From Seiridium cupressi (lineage: Eukaryota; Ascomycota; Sordariomycetes; Amphisphaeriales; Sporocadaceae): DNA of 63,155 bases. Below are positions 23,904-35,032 of the stretch, piece after piece (the stretch's first letter is position 1; each line of letters opens with the position of its first letter). The DNA lies in the NCBI GenBank assembly GCA_036674765.1, contig JARVKI010000155.1:1-63155 (forward strand). The letters run 5' to 3'. A program made the position numbers and the translations under genes. The notes under the pieces were generated by a model. It ran no database searches and was not told where the DNA came from. It was given only the letters and a program-made list of their open reading frames with translations.

Positions 23904-25922
23904 TATAATGTAGGAGGTATGGGTTCGTTGAAGTTAAATTTTCAGTCCCGCTTCAATAGCGGCGGCGCTGGGTTGGTTTGGACGACTCTTATCGTCCGTT
24001 GCTATCAGTTCCAGACGGATGGCACGGCTTGGACTCAGTTCAGCGACCAGCGACAGTAAAATATCAATATAATTATGTTTCGGCGTGTCTGCAAAGGAAA
24101 GCTAGGAGTACACACATGAGGCATTTAAGGTGGCCCATGATTTGGCGCAAAATGTCTTCAATAAGGTGGAATACAAGATAGTCTTGCAGGGCCCGGCGTT
24201 CTCATAGAACCGGAGCAATCGGGCGTGTCATGAAAGCTAATTTTGGTACTGTGAACAATTCAGAAACCATACCCAGTCCCGGACTCGAGCCTCATCTAGC
24301 TTACGAGACGTTACTCAACTATACAGTAGCTGGTGACATGTTGGCCTAGGCCGCGCGACAACGGTTTAGGTGCCTTTAGCAGAGTTGAGAGCCTAGCGTT
24401 TCGGACTTATGAATTTTACCTTTCGGACACCAGTCTAGTTCAGAAGCCACGGTGCTAACAAGCAAAACAGTACAATGCCGATGCCTCCTATCTCACTCAC
24501 TCACAAACCTACAATGCGGGCCTTACACATTTGCAACCTGCTCGACGCGGTATTTTATCCGCCCTGAACGAAGCCATTAAATTGGAATTTCTAAATGACA
24601 CCGCGAGCAGAAAACCCCATTCCCTTTCGTCCATGCGTTCGGCCTGACACTATCCGAACTCGCTCCCCATGACAAAGACTACTAAAAATAAATTCCCGCC
24701 TGCCTTCAGCCTCCTTCTGATACTAAATGAACGACTCGACTCCTCCCTTATACCTTCGTCTATCTTAATAGTCTATGCTAGTGAATAATTCTTACCTGAC
24801 CTAGCTAGCAGGTAATTCACTATCCCCGTCGCGCTACCTGCCCTTGATGAAATCGTCCTAGCTGTAGAGATGAACGAACAATCGTCGAACAGCTTGTTTA
24901 GTGCGTGGCAGAGTCTCTAGGTGTTTACCGCAAAGTAACGGCATCCGGAAAATCGGAATTCAATAGCCCGCTATACCTATTTGTGTAGTCTACAGCTAGG
25001 CTACCGTTGCCGCATTGCCTGGAATTTCCCTAGAACCCGCATAATAAGTGTAGGATGTAGCTTTTGGAGCTCCACCCCGTTAAAAAAGATCCTCTCATTC
25101 GCGACTATAGTAAATATATTCATGATACAAGATAGACATATGAATTGATATCCACCGTCTGAGACACTACCGAGCAGCCATCTGCAGATGCCCACGCATA
25201 GTCTGGCAGATATACGCGAAACTGCAGCATTAACAGGCTTCAATCTCGAAGCCAAAGAACTAGCGGCTACGAGACTACCTGCTATAAGCCCGCGCCGAGA
25301 CTCATCAACCCAGGATAAATGGAGGAACGCATCAATTCAGTCCGCGGATGATTAAATTAAGCCAAACCCGCATCATGAGTGCAAAACCTCTATACAATCT
25401 TTCCTACCACTGCCCTTCTCACTAAAGCTGGCCCCATAACTACCTAATCAGGCACCTTGAGGCGTGTAGGCTAGTTAAGGAACAACTCTTAGAGTACCTT
25501 CGAGAATCCATTACAATCAAAGCGATGCAAGCAGTCATGGACTGCCGACGGAGTTGGCTCACGTAGAGTCAATTGTGGCCACCTCATGGATAAAAGCTTT
25601 CCCACAATAAGTGGAGAGCTAGAGAGTCGATGCTCTTACAACACAATAATTTGACCGCTATATCATCTGCCCCAACCTTCCTAACAATGCCATTGTTGCA
25701 TACCCTTCATAGAAGGGCACCGCCATCATTGTCTGAATTTTCATCCTGGCAATCTCCAGCTCCTGAAGTTTCACTCAGGCTTTTACTTGGAGACGAGGGA
25801 CTACCCCTAGAAGTAGATATGGAGTCCGAGAGATTTCCATCGTTCAAGCTTTGGTCATGACTTGAAGATACTACTTAAGAAAGATTTATCAGCCAACAGT
25901 GGTAGTGATTTCAAGTGATACG
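23904..25922. other. Gene-poor stretch
   Basis: Two kilobases without a convincing gene on either strand. Short frames lack motifs and splice logic. A tRNA-like B-box string near 24284-24300 on the minus strand has no matching A box or acceptor stem. Confidence 0.4.
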
Positions 25923-27423
25923 TTACCTACCTATCTTGAGGCTTGTGAGGTGCTCTTCCAGGCTGTCATCCCCCCAATTTCGAATCCCGTCAGATAAAAC
26001 AGAAGGGGTGAAGCCTGACGTTGAATCCGGATGTCTCTGCAAAGCCGCCGCCTGGTTTTCAATCTGATCCAATGCTTCTTTGCGGATAGACTCGAGCATC
26101 TTGTTCAAGATGTCGCGCTGATGTGTATACTTCGGGTCACTCGAGCCTCCAGGGAGATCAGGCGGGCCCCAGTTCGGCCAGATGTTTTGGTGAGAACGTG
26201 GTTCCACACAGCCAGCAGGATGGGCCTTGAAGTATAGGCAGCAACAATAGCAGGCAGGCTTACTGCATCCTATGAAGCGATCGTCGGATGCGAACCGAAG
26301 CTTATTGTCATAAAAGTGCTCCAGTACTTGGATCTCGGAGTGAACGCAGGGTTGAAAGTTGGGATCTTCGTATTGATCGCGAATCTTCTTACTGAGGTCG
26401 AAACGCTGATCCATCAGAATCATGTTGTTCTCGTGGCGCTCCTTCCGGGGGTCGTATAGCTGCACCATTCTGCTCAGAATGCCTAACGGTGTCGTACGTT
26501 CGTCAGCTTCTGGTGGGGCCACGCACGCCATCGGTTCGATGCGCTTCACAAAAGAGACGTCCTCGTCGAACAAGTTGTGAAACTTGGTAGCGTCCGTAAT
26601 GACCTGCTTTGGTGCACGCACATGATGTGCTAAACGACCAAGCGTATGTCTCAAGGCTGTATAAACCATTGAGCCTGGCGTCTGGTGATTATCTCCGTGT
26701 TCAATTCGGCCTCGGTAAGAGATTTCCTTCATCTCAGGTGCGTTCCTCTGCTCGTAAGCTAGACAACACAGGTCGATGGATGTCTTGTCGATAAATTTCC
26801 GTAGCCAACAGATGAGGCTGAGATCTACGCACGTAAGTTGTGGTTTGTACCCTGTTGGTCGCTGTTGACGAACCTGTTTCCGACTTCCCAGGGGCTAGGC
26901 GCTTCTCGCATATGTCAATTAGTCGGAATAGTATGCTCCCCTCCTTTTTGACTCTCGAGCTTGAGAATTCGATGCACTTGCGAACGAACGGGTCTATATC
27001 GCTAGGGCTGGGAGGGCTAATGATGGCCCGAATGTCCTCTAATACCGAGGTCAGAAATTTGACCATTTTATCTAGCTCCTTGGAACCATTGGACGCTACC
27101 CAAAGGTTGTAGTTATTCGGTTGTTCCTCTAGACCAATGGCGACGGTTGTGATGCCACCTTTTGCATAATCACATAGGTAGGAGAGATTGCCTAAGAGTC
27201 TCCGCCTTGAGAACTGGAGGGTTCCTTTCTCTTCTATGACTGTGGTATGGCGGCCTCTTGTCTGGCCCAGCACCTTCAGTAATATGCATGGCTCATAGTA
27301 TCTCTTGATCAGAGCCGTGTAATCACCAGGCCTGACCTTGGGACGGGTGGAGAAACTCTTCTTAGCGGGTCGTGCAGGACGAATCTGAGTCCGTCCGGTC
27401 GCGGCGATAGAGAGGCCAGACAT
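25923..27423 (-). CDS. OTT_1508-like deaminase-domain protein (471 aa)
   Basis: Exon 1 (27423-26833, 197 codons) and exon 2 (26747-25923) join in frame across an 85-bp intron (donor GTGCGT, acceptor GAGCAG). The N-terminal 200 residues are helical and unassigned. The C-terminal half carries a zinc-dependent deaminase signature: CVHSEIQVLEHF (His333, Glu335) followed by FIGCSKPACYCCCLYFKAHP, in which C363 and C366 supply the CxxC ligands. This is the pattern of the OTT_1508-like deaminase family (PF14441), part of the nucleic-acid/nucleotide deaminase superfamily and common in fungi as uncharacterised proteins. H, E and CxxC are all retained, so catalysis is plausible; the substrate is unknown. 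No signal peptide. No disabling lesion seen. Confidence 0.8.
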
Positions 27424-28471
27424 GACTGGATTGTATTAGTGGACGTCTGAAAGGATGGTAATAAATATCGCAAGCTCGTGGATTCGAAATTGGATGTAGC
27501 TGAAAGAATATTCACGAATACCCCTAACATATAAGTGAAGATGAGATAAAATGATTTTTTCACATATCAGCGAAATATTAGTGACATTCGCAGTGTTTTC
27601 TCATATAAATATAAATTATTTGATCATCTTCTTTCAATCTGTAGTAGCGACATCACAGTTGTTGGTGCGAGACAACCTGTCTCCACACCAATCAGGTAGT
27701 GTGAACGAAGGTATCGAAACCTTTCGGCAAACATGGAATCCTGGAAGTATGTTTTCAACCTAACGATGAGCCCAATCCCAATCATCTCGGTCAATGCGGG
27801 GCAATTGAGAGGTCCTACAGACCCTAGTGTTCCAGAGAGCCTTACATCAACACTGCCTCGGTTTTACCTTTTCGTCAGTGTCTGCGGATTGAGACGAGAC
27901 CAATTGTCTAACGCCACGTTACCTTAAGCACGGCACGAAGTTCTGGACTGCATCAGCGGCTCATTGCGAACCAGAACGGCAGTCAAAAGTTTACCCCACT
28001 GTGGTCGGGCTCCCTTCTGAGTGGTAGATGTGCCGCGAGCTGGAACCCCACCATGGAGGGGCTCCCTTCTAAGTGGTAGTGTTTTATGCATCTGCTGTTG
28101 GAGCTGTGCCTCTTCATATGAGTGACGGAGAAATAGAAGCGAGATAAGAGAATGCATGAATTGGGCAGCATGGCAGGCGCCTCTGATCAACATAACCATG
28201 CATTTGGAGGCTGGAAACCTTCTAAGCAAGCACTTTCAGTTCTATCACGGACTGGCATATTTGAACTGGGAGAGCTAGTGCGGCCCAGGTATTTGACATC
28301 CCTAGCTCCAGGTTTCCGATTCCTCGGGCAATTTACTGTATGAACTTTTCTATTGCTGTTTGTATTGAATGTGTTCAATTGTCGAGTCAAAGGCTCTGGG
28401 CCGGCAAACCTTCCACAAAACAACAATTGTATTCCTCTCTCAGTACTTAGACAGAGCCACCGACAACAAGC
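27424..28471. other. Intergenic, with a 21-bp direct repeat
   Basis: Divergent spacer between the deaminase-domain gene and the zinc-finger gene. GGGCTCCCTTCT(G/A)AGTGGTAG occurs twice (28007-28027 and 28059-28079). No further gene supported. Confidence 0.5.
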
Positions 28472-29308
28472 ATGTCCTACGGCAGGTGGACAGGTGGTGA
28501 AAATGGTTGTGGCGAAGGGCGTGGCATCGACGAGGGATTTGTCAGCTTTGGGTTTGATGGGATCACGATCAACCCAGCCCTATTGCAACGCAACCCCACA
28601 GAGGCCTTGGCCTCGGACGGTTCGGATGTCAGCTCGGGTCTTGCTTCAGGTCAGGATGATCCGGTCATACTCAATTAGAGGAGGCCAGAGACATCATCGG
28701 CGTATTGTTTGCTTGGCCACGCAGATGCACACGCGAGCACAAACTTTCATTGTCCAAAAGTGTCTGTAGACTTACGCGATTTATTGCTTCGTACCGGTGC
28801 TAAATGGGTCCTTGTAGCACAACCGGACAAAATGATTTATACAACGATCCCTCTTTTCCGGCATTCGACGGCTCATTTTACGAGGGAGAAATGCCATCGA
28901 TGGATGATTATGAAGCTGAAAGCGACGAAAGATATCGCTGCAACCTCCCAGACGAGGATGGACACCCTTGTACAGATATATTCTCTAGAAAGACAGAACT
29001 GCGGTAAATAGCTCAAAAACTACCGTCACTTCCCTGCTAATTATTGGCATAGGAAACATCTCAAGTTTCACATAAAGCCAGTGCACTGCCCATACTGGGA
29101 TCACCCCGTGTTCCCGTGTCGCAGGAGGGCGACAGAAAGAAAAGACATGGTTGATCATGTTAAGTTGCACCATCGTCAATGGGCAATCGCGGTGGGATTT
29201 ACGACTGGGGATGAAGCCTATAATTGTCAGAAATGTGGCAAGAGTTTCAGCTTAAAGCGTAATATGCAGCGACATTTTAAGAAATGTCAGAACAGGAGAA
29301 GGGCATAA
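28472..29308 (+). CDS. C2H2-type zinc-finger protein
   Basis: Likely starts at the ATG 28472 (MSYGRWTGGENGCGEG). The first exon must end before the in-frame stop at 28676-28678. A second exon covers about 28810-29006 and contains YRCNLPDEDGHPC and an acidic stretch (MDDYEAESDE). It ends CTGCG at a GTAAAT donor. The third exon begins after ATAG at 29053 and encodes KHLKFHIKPVHCPYWDHPVF, a long HVKLHH segment and a final zinc finger CQKCGKSFSLKRNMQRHFKKC, ending TAA near 29308. The finger spacing is C-x2-C-x12-H-x4-C. The first intron boundaries are not settled. Probably a nuclear DNA-binding regulator; target unknown. Confidence 0.65.
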
Positions 29309-30994
29309 AGTAATTAAATGAAGTCTTATAATAACGATATATTCCTTTTCTACTTATGCTTTTTTAACCTCGTAATTAAAGTGATAATATATTTTTAAAA
29401 ATAAATATATTTGATATGGTCACATAGGGGGGATGGGGGGTGTGAAGTGTGGTGAAATAAGATGGATTTCCAGCTCCTCAGAAGGAGGAGCTGCTAGATC
29501 TATCTAGTAGGGGCTGGCTGCCGTGGCAGCTGCAGCGGGCCCAAGCTCTATCTATCTTTCGTGACTGGGACCCGTAGGGTCCCCCTCACTTATCGTATCA
29601 CTTAACTTAGATCTTTTAATAATAAGTCCTTAAATACGGTTGGCCTATACTGTAAACTTAGCATCTGGTACTTTTCAACAATTATTACACGACTAAATAA
29701 CTTATCTAATATTAAGTGCTCGAAAGTGCATAGAATTATAACGATTTCCGTAATATAAAATATTATTTAAAATTCTATCTATATGAAATAAGGGTAATAA
29801 TATCGGTTGTTTTAGTTCTGTTCGGAGTTTCGACAGATTTTAACCAGATAAGATAGCAAAAGTAAGACGGGAAAATTCCAGGAATACTTCCATCGAAATT
29901 ACAAGCTGAAACATATACTATAATCTATAGAAAGAAGAATTGCGTCATACCTAAAAGTGACAGGGCAAGCTTGGACAGACCATTGCAGGAGAATTATATC
30001 TGATTATGCTGCATTTGTATTTACCGCCTTCTCATATTCTGTGACACCTAGACCTTCTAGTCTTGGCCACCCCTATGCTAGTGACTGTCTTCTATATGTA
30101 GCGTTGGCGCTTTATGAGCAGATCTTCAACTATAAGCGTGGCCGATTCAGTGACCTGTCTTATAAGTCAGATGCACATTTCACTAATCTTCCCACTTTAG
30201 TGGAAGACTTACGATCTCGCGAGGGCGGTAAATATGCTGGGCAAGCATTGGGTAGATAGTAGATAGGGACAATCTAAAGTTTAAAGCCATCATTATCGGA
30301 TATAAGAAGAAGGGATTAGTCGAGGAATATTGGGAAATAAGCGTCTGAACTACTACATCATTAACCACCTAATATATCGCGCAATAGTGTAACGGCCACG
30401 ACACTTCAACTAGGGTAGTTCATCCCTCTATCATTGAGTGGCAGCTGCCATGAACTCTCGTGGACGTGATCGAGATGTCAACTAAAAACGGGAAGAGTGA
30501 AATGCAAAAGGATGAAGACAGGAGAGTTGAGCACGTGATGAAACAAGTCTTGTCAACGAATAGCAAGGCTCTATTGGTATTATGTCGGTGCACTCCAGTC
30601 AGGCAAAGGTCAAAACAAGCTTCCACAGGCGTCGCGCTATCCGGTAAGCGAATACGAGGGGCCGCGCGGCACTAAGCGAATGCGCGATACCGGGCCACCA
30701 GCCATCTTATTTTGCCGACAGGGCTGAAAACTGGGCCGTTGGCGAACCTGCTCCATACTAAACAGACCAAAGGTCGCTAAGGGGCCAGTCAAAGGTCGCT
30801 AGACCATGGAATGACTAAAAATAGCAGGATTGATGTTCGACGCTAAGCTATATACAACATAGAAAGCAATTAGATTCACTTGGCGGGTAAAGCAGCCGAT
30901 TGCATCACCTCTCCCACCATCAAAACGACGGCCAAGCCCCGCGTTCCCTCTTACACAAACAAGAACTCCTCATTACAGAACACACAATTTTACC
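29309..30994. other. AT-rich intergenic region with hairpin cluster and one doubtful frame
   Basis: AT-rich from 29309 to 29440 and 29590 to 29900. A 100-codon open frame at 29957-30259 (plus) resembles no family I know. Around 30770-30805 a short motif (CAAAGGTCGCTA) is repeated. No other feature is supported. Confidence 0.4.
29471..29530. repeat. Three adjacent perfect hairpins
   Basis: Stem 1: CAGCTCCTC (29471-29479) pairs with GAGGAGCTG (29485-29493), 5-base loop. Stem 2: CTAGAT (29494-29499) with ATCTAG (29502-29507). Stem 3: GCTGCC (29517-29522) with GGCAGC (29525-29530). They lie back to back in a GC-rich island surrounded by AT-rich DNA. This could be the end of a degraded transposable element or a structured RNA; there is no proof of either. 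Confidence 0.75.
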
Positions 30995-32722
30995 ATGGGC
31001 TTGATTGTCAAACTTATAGGTTCAGGAGTCGGCTTTGCTTCCGAGGCATTTCAAGCCTCTCGGTCGCGCTCTACAGCCTCTTCCTCCTCTAGCCCCGCTC
31101 CGTCAGCCTCAGTTCAGGATGCTCCACCAGAATACGTTGAGGTCGCTGATGAAGCGACCGCTGACCATATGTTCCGCACTGGACAGGCCGAGCGTGTGGA
31201 TAAACAACCACAATCGAAGACTGCTGTAGTTGGACACGAACAAGGTGAACAATCCTCTTCCGAAGACGAGGATGAGGCGGCCGCTGGCAACGACGAGGCA
31301 GCTTGGGAGCTTGACGATATGGTTGATCATGTAGCATCTCCTGGTAATGAGGTTAGGGCGGATATTGCGGATGGTGCAAACGACTCTGAGGAGGTTAAGA
31401 TCAGAAAAGAAGAGCAAATGGTGCGCGACATGGTCCAAATGGCCGGGCCGCCTCCTCAGCCGCCCCAACGCCTTCCTTGTGCTGTCATCTTGCCCCAAAG
31501 GCGTCCCAGGGACAAAACTCGAGGCTTCGTCAGGGCGTATGCGCCTGTGCTGCAGGATTGCGGCATCAGCCAGGACGTCTTCTTGAAATTTCTGAAGGAC
31601 TGGTATCAATCTAGCAAGGTCTGCACTCCCTCACAATGGCCAGCAATGCACGGACAGAATAATCTGACACACTTCAGGCTGATCCATGGATTGATGTCGT
31701 ATTTATGGCAGCTGGCATTGTGGGACTCGTTCCGGAAGTGGCGGCCCAGGTAGTCGGGGCTGTCGCTCAGGTCGTTGCAGGGACGGCGAAGGAGCTTCAG
31801 TCGCGCTACCGCCAGAACACGTTCTTGGACCGTGTGAACGAGAACCTCCTCATGCCTCGTGGGCTCTATGCGCTGGTCATGACATTCAAGGACGAGACGC
31901 CAGAGGCCGCAAAGCGAAGAGGCCCACTAACTAAGCTGGCCAGCACCGTAGGGAAAAACATCTTCACCCAAGAGCGGCTTGACATAAACCAGACAGTGGA
32001 GAAGTATAGCCGTGCCGACGAGACCATGTCTGACATGCGAAAGAAGACAAAGAACATCAGGCTCTTCAGTGGAAAGACTGTCGGTCAGGTTGAGCTTCCG
32101 GAGGCCGCAGCGTTGATTTATCCTGATTTGGATAGTGCTGCGGACCAAGACTTAGGTTCCAATGACAAGGGGAAAGAGGCGGAGGGTGTCAAAGAGAAAT
32201 GGAAAGGGGCCGGAAAATGGGTCCAAGGCTACCTAGACCGGCGGGCACAAGCCGCTTATGTGAGACAACCACTTCCTAATGTTCAAGTTGACGGGGCTGA
32301 CAAGAGTGCAGGAGATGGACCACCACGGTTCAACCTTGAACGTGCCCTCCGAATCTCGAACACCATTTCTGTCGCGGTACAGCGATCCGAGTCATCCGGC
32401 ACGCAGTGGATCCTTGATCTCGCTACTGACTGGAGGGGCTGTAAACCCAGCTGCACGCCGCCAGGAAAAGCGAGCGGCCAAGCAGGAGCGTAGGGCTGCA
32501 AAGCGGGAGTACAACGATGAGAGGCGCGTGATGAAAGGCAGAGAGCCTAGGGGGCCAAGGCGGGTGAGACTGCCAAGGAGTCAACGGAAAGGTATCATCA
32601 AGAGGATCATGCAGAAGGATGTGCTGTACTTGCTCATCGTTAATCTTCCGACGCAAGATGAGGTGCAGCACTCAGCGGCTCAGTTGGAGCAGATCATGAA
32701 TCGAGGGCACGGTGATCCATAA
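30995..32722 (+). pseudogene. Fungal family of unknown function (MGLIVKLIGSG-type), probable frameshift
   Basis: The ATG at 30995 begins MGLIVKLIGSGVGFASEAF, the signature start of a large, uncharacterised and often duplicated filamentous-fungal family (recognised from memory). Exon 1 (30995-31618) includes LPCAVILPQRRPRDKTRGFV. A 59-bp intron (donor GTCTGC, acceptor CAG) leads to exon 2 at 31678 (ADPWIDVVFMAAGIVGLVP), which continues with a glycine/alanine-rich hydrophobic stretch and NTFLDRVNENLLMPRGLYAL. Around 32340-32375 the family-like sequence switches from one frame to the next: the first frame runs to a stop near 32493 with unfamiliar sequence, while the next frame gives SLISLLTGGAVNPAARRQEK and a basic tail ending at 32722. 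No intron fits, so a one-base indel is likely. If expressed, the first-frame protein would be about 470 aa. Confidence 0.65.
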
Positions 32723-34587
32723 ATACCATTTAAGCTTGGCCCGATCTATTATTAGACTACGGCGCATTTGGAAGCAGTCAAAAGATACCTACAGAAAGCA
32801 AGGCACCTGTGAATCAATTTGTCTTGGATCAACCGGTTCCTCGAAACATACTGCGACCCAGGGTCTGGGTGATGATCGTATTCGAGATTCCGGGGTAACA
32901 GAGTCAGCTTGCATACCACAGCCGGCGGGCCTGACGCACTCTACATGTAGCACAATCAACGTACCTCTGTTAGACTCTTGGTCCTGATGCAGAAATAGAT
33001 GCATGCCCCCTTTTGCCTAAACACCACCTTGAACCTCCACTGCCGGCCGAGCATCCGTTCGGGAACCTACTGAGGCAAAAATAGGCTGAACATAGGTGAC
33101 ACCAACTATGACAGCTTACATGGTCCGGATCGGTTGCACTATAGTCTATGGGACTGCGACTCCTTATCGGCCATGTGGGTTCTACCTTAACCTGTGCTCA
33201 AATGGTCATCCGCAAGAACCCTCTGTCTGAACACGGAGGATTCTCCCCGATTGGTTTCAATCATTTGCCAGGTTGCACTACTGAGCGCAATAGCTTAATG
33301 GGTGGGAAGCTTTTTCCTATAGAAATTGTGGAAATACGAATATGACGTGCGCGATCGGTCACGGGTAGCGGCGAGTTGGATATCCCACGCCACAGATTTA
33401 GTGCTCCTCTTGGTCTTGGGTATACGAGGAGTAACCCCGCGGAGAAACCCTGCGAGCATATGGATATGAGATAAACCGAGTTTCTTTTACTTTCTTTTTT
33501 TTTTCTTGGTTCTATGAAAGGTTTACACCGCCCCGAGCCTTCCATTCGATACAATGGTGCGCCGAAGGTGCTTGGTGCAGTGGCTGTAGCTCCTGGCATG
33601 CTTTACAGGGATCGGTGAGCGACTGGGAGCCGCCATAGCCAGCAGCTGTAGCCGGGAAACCAGACACAGTGGCAGCGATCGGCGGAATGGGGCCATATTA
33701 ATGCTAATATAAAGCGTCGAGACGATCGGACGACTAAGACACGTAGGATTGGCTGGGGCAGGGCAAGTCGTAAAACCGGGGTGCTGCACTCTCTTCTGAC
33801 TGTACTAGACTTTCGGTTCCGAGGACACCAAATTTTCAGGCCAGAATGGTATAATGGAGCCTTTCTCGCCCAATTAGACTAAAGCTTTTTAGTGCAAAGG
33901 ATTCTTCTAGTGTATCTGTATCAAGTGACTAAAATAGCACCTCTCATTGGGAGGAAAGGCTGCCGGCGATAGTTCGTTGCAAGGGTCCACACGGTGTCTA
34001 TATATGGTTACAGAACATATACAGCGTCCCGTAGTACTCCTAGCTACCGAGTGCAGATGCCGTAGGGAAAGGTCAGGTCTCGTAAAGTGCTCTAATGTGA
34101 AACTTACTAGACTGCCTTGCTTATGAGTCAATGACACAGCACACCTACAGTTCCTGGCAATAGTTTTGCATCTTTGTCAGGTATCTTATCGAAGACTTAA
34201 ACCAAATACCGTAGAGCGTATGCAGCTATACCACCTTTTATGCCGGTTATCTTAATAAAATACTTGACAGGGATACAACGTTATTGCTATGTATTGTACC
34301 ATTATAGGTCTATAACATACAGCCAACGAGTAATTTCTCTTAAGTAATTCTAAAAATGGCTGAAATATTACATCAGCACTATCGCATCCTTTGGCTCACT
34401 AGGATGGAACATTTTACCTTAAGCGTTGACGATCCGCATTTTAGTGTGACAGTAAGCACTGGTGACATAGAAAGTTCTATCGTTGCTCAGTATACCGAGG
34501 TCGAGCGGCCTTTTCGCTCATCTTGCATGCTGGTATCCTCGGCACCGAGTTTCTTGTGATGAATTAACGAATTATTCATGATCTAGG
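32723..34587. other. Gene-poor stretch
   Basis: No gene, RNA or repeat could be supported on either strand. Short frames near 33261-33789 (minus) lack motifs. Confidence 0.4.
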
Positions 34588-34679
34588 TATAAATATCTCA
34601 AAGTCTGCCGCCAGGAATCGACAACCACAGCACAAAACTCAAGCAACAACCACAATCCTCTCTTCTCTTCTCTTCTCAT
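34588..34679 (+). promoter_or_regulatory. Core promoter: TATA box plus CT-rich tract
   Basis: TATAAATA at 34588-34595 is about 95 bp upstream of the next ATG. A CT-rich tract (34657-34679, repeated TCTTC) immediately precedes it. This is the classic layout of highly expressed fungal promoters. Confidence 0.6.
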
Positions 34680-34687
34680 CAAACAAG

Positions 34688-35032
34688 ATGCTTTCCAAGA
34701 CATTCGCCGTTGCCCTTGTGGCAACTTTCGCCATCGCCATCCCAGGCACCGACGCAACATGGTGCAAATACTACTACGACGCCCAGTGCCAGCAAAGCGC
34801 AAATGGCGGCACTTCGTTCGACTGCGCCAACCATGGAAGCTTCGGCAGCGGTGGTGGATACGTCCAGTGCCACACCACAAAGACAAACCAGCAAGACTGC
34901 AAGATCTCACGCTGCACGGATAGTACCTGCTCAACCATCTTGAACACCGTCCAGGTCAGCCCCAATGGTGGTACCGGCCCATGCACCGGTACAGGTGGAG
35001 GTGGGCCCTGGTATGAGGAGCAGTTTGCATAG
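34688..35032 (+). CDS. Small secreted cysteine-rich protein (114 aa)
   Basis: Intronless frame with ATG in the context AAGATG. A signal peptide (MLSKTFAVALVATFAIAIPG) is followed by a mature domain of about 94 residues with eight Cys (WCKYYYDAQC, FDCANHG, VQCHT, DCKISRC, STC, GPC), enough for four disulphides. The C-terminal tail is glycine-rich (GTGGGGPWYEEQFA). The strong core promoter suggests abundant secretion under some condition. No named family is recognised; effector-like or surface-active roles are open. Confidence 0.8.
   Translation: MLSKTFAVALVATFAIAIPGTDATWCKYYYDAQCQQSANGGTSFDCANHGSFGSGGGYVQCHTTKTNQQDCKISRCTDSTCSTILNTVQVSPNGGTGPCTGTGGGGPWYEEQFA

Noticed and set aside
20420..24350. 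Shared GCCTAGGCCGCGC string at about 20420 and 24350
   Set aside because: Only about 13 bases match, around a palindrome; too short to claim a repeat.
24270..24370. tRNA-like B-box string (GGCTCGAGTCC) on the minus strand
   Set aside because: No matching A box, acceptor stem or anticodon arm could be placed at the proper spacing.
29957..30259. 100-codon open frame considered as a transposase or reverse-transcriptase remnant
   Set aside because: No catalytic motif or flanking repeats could be identified.
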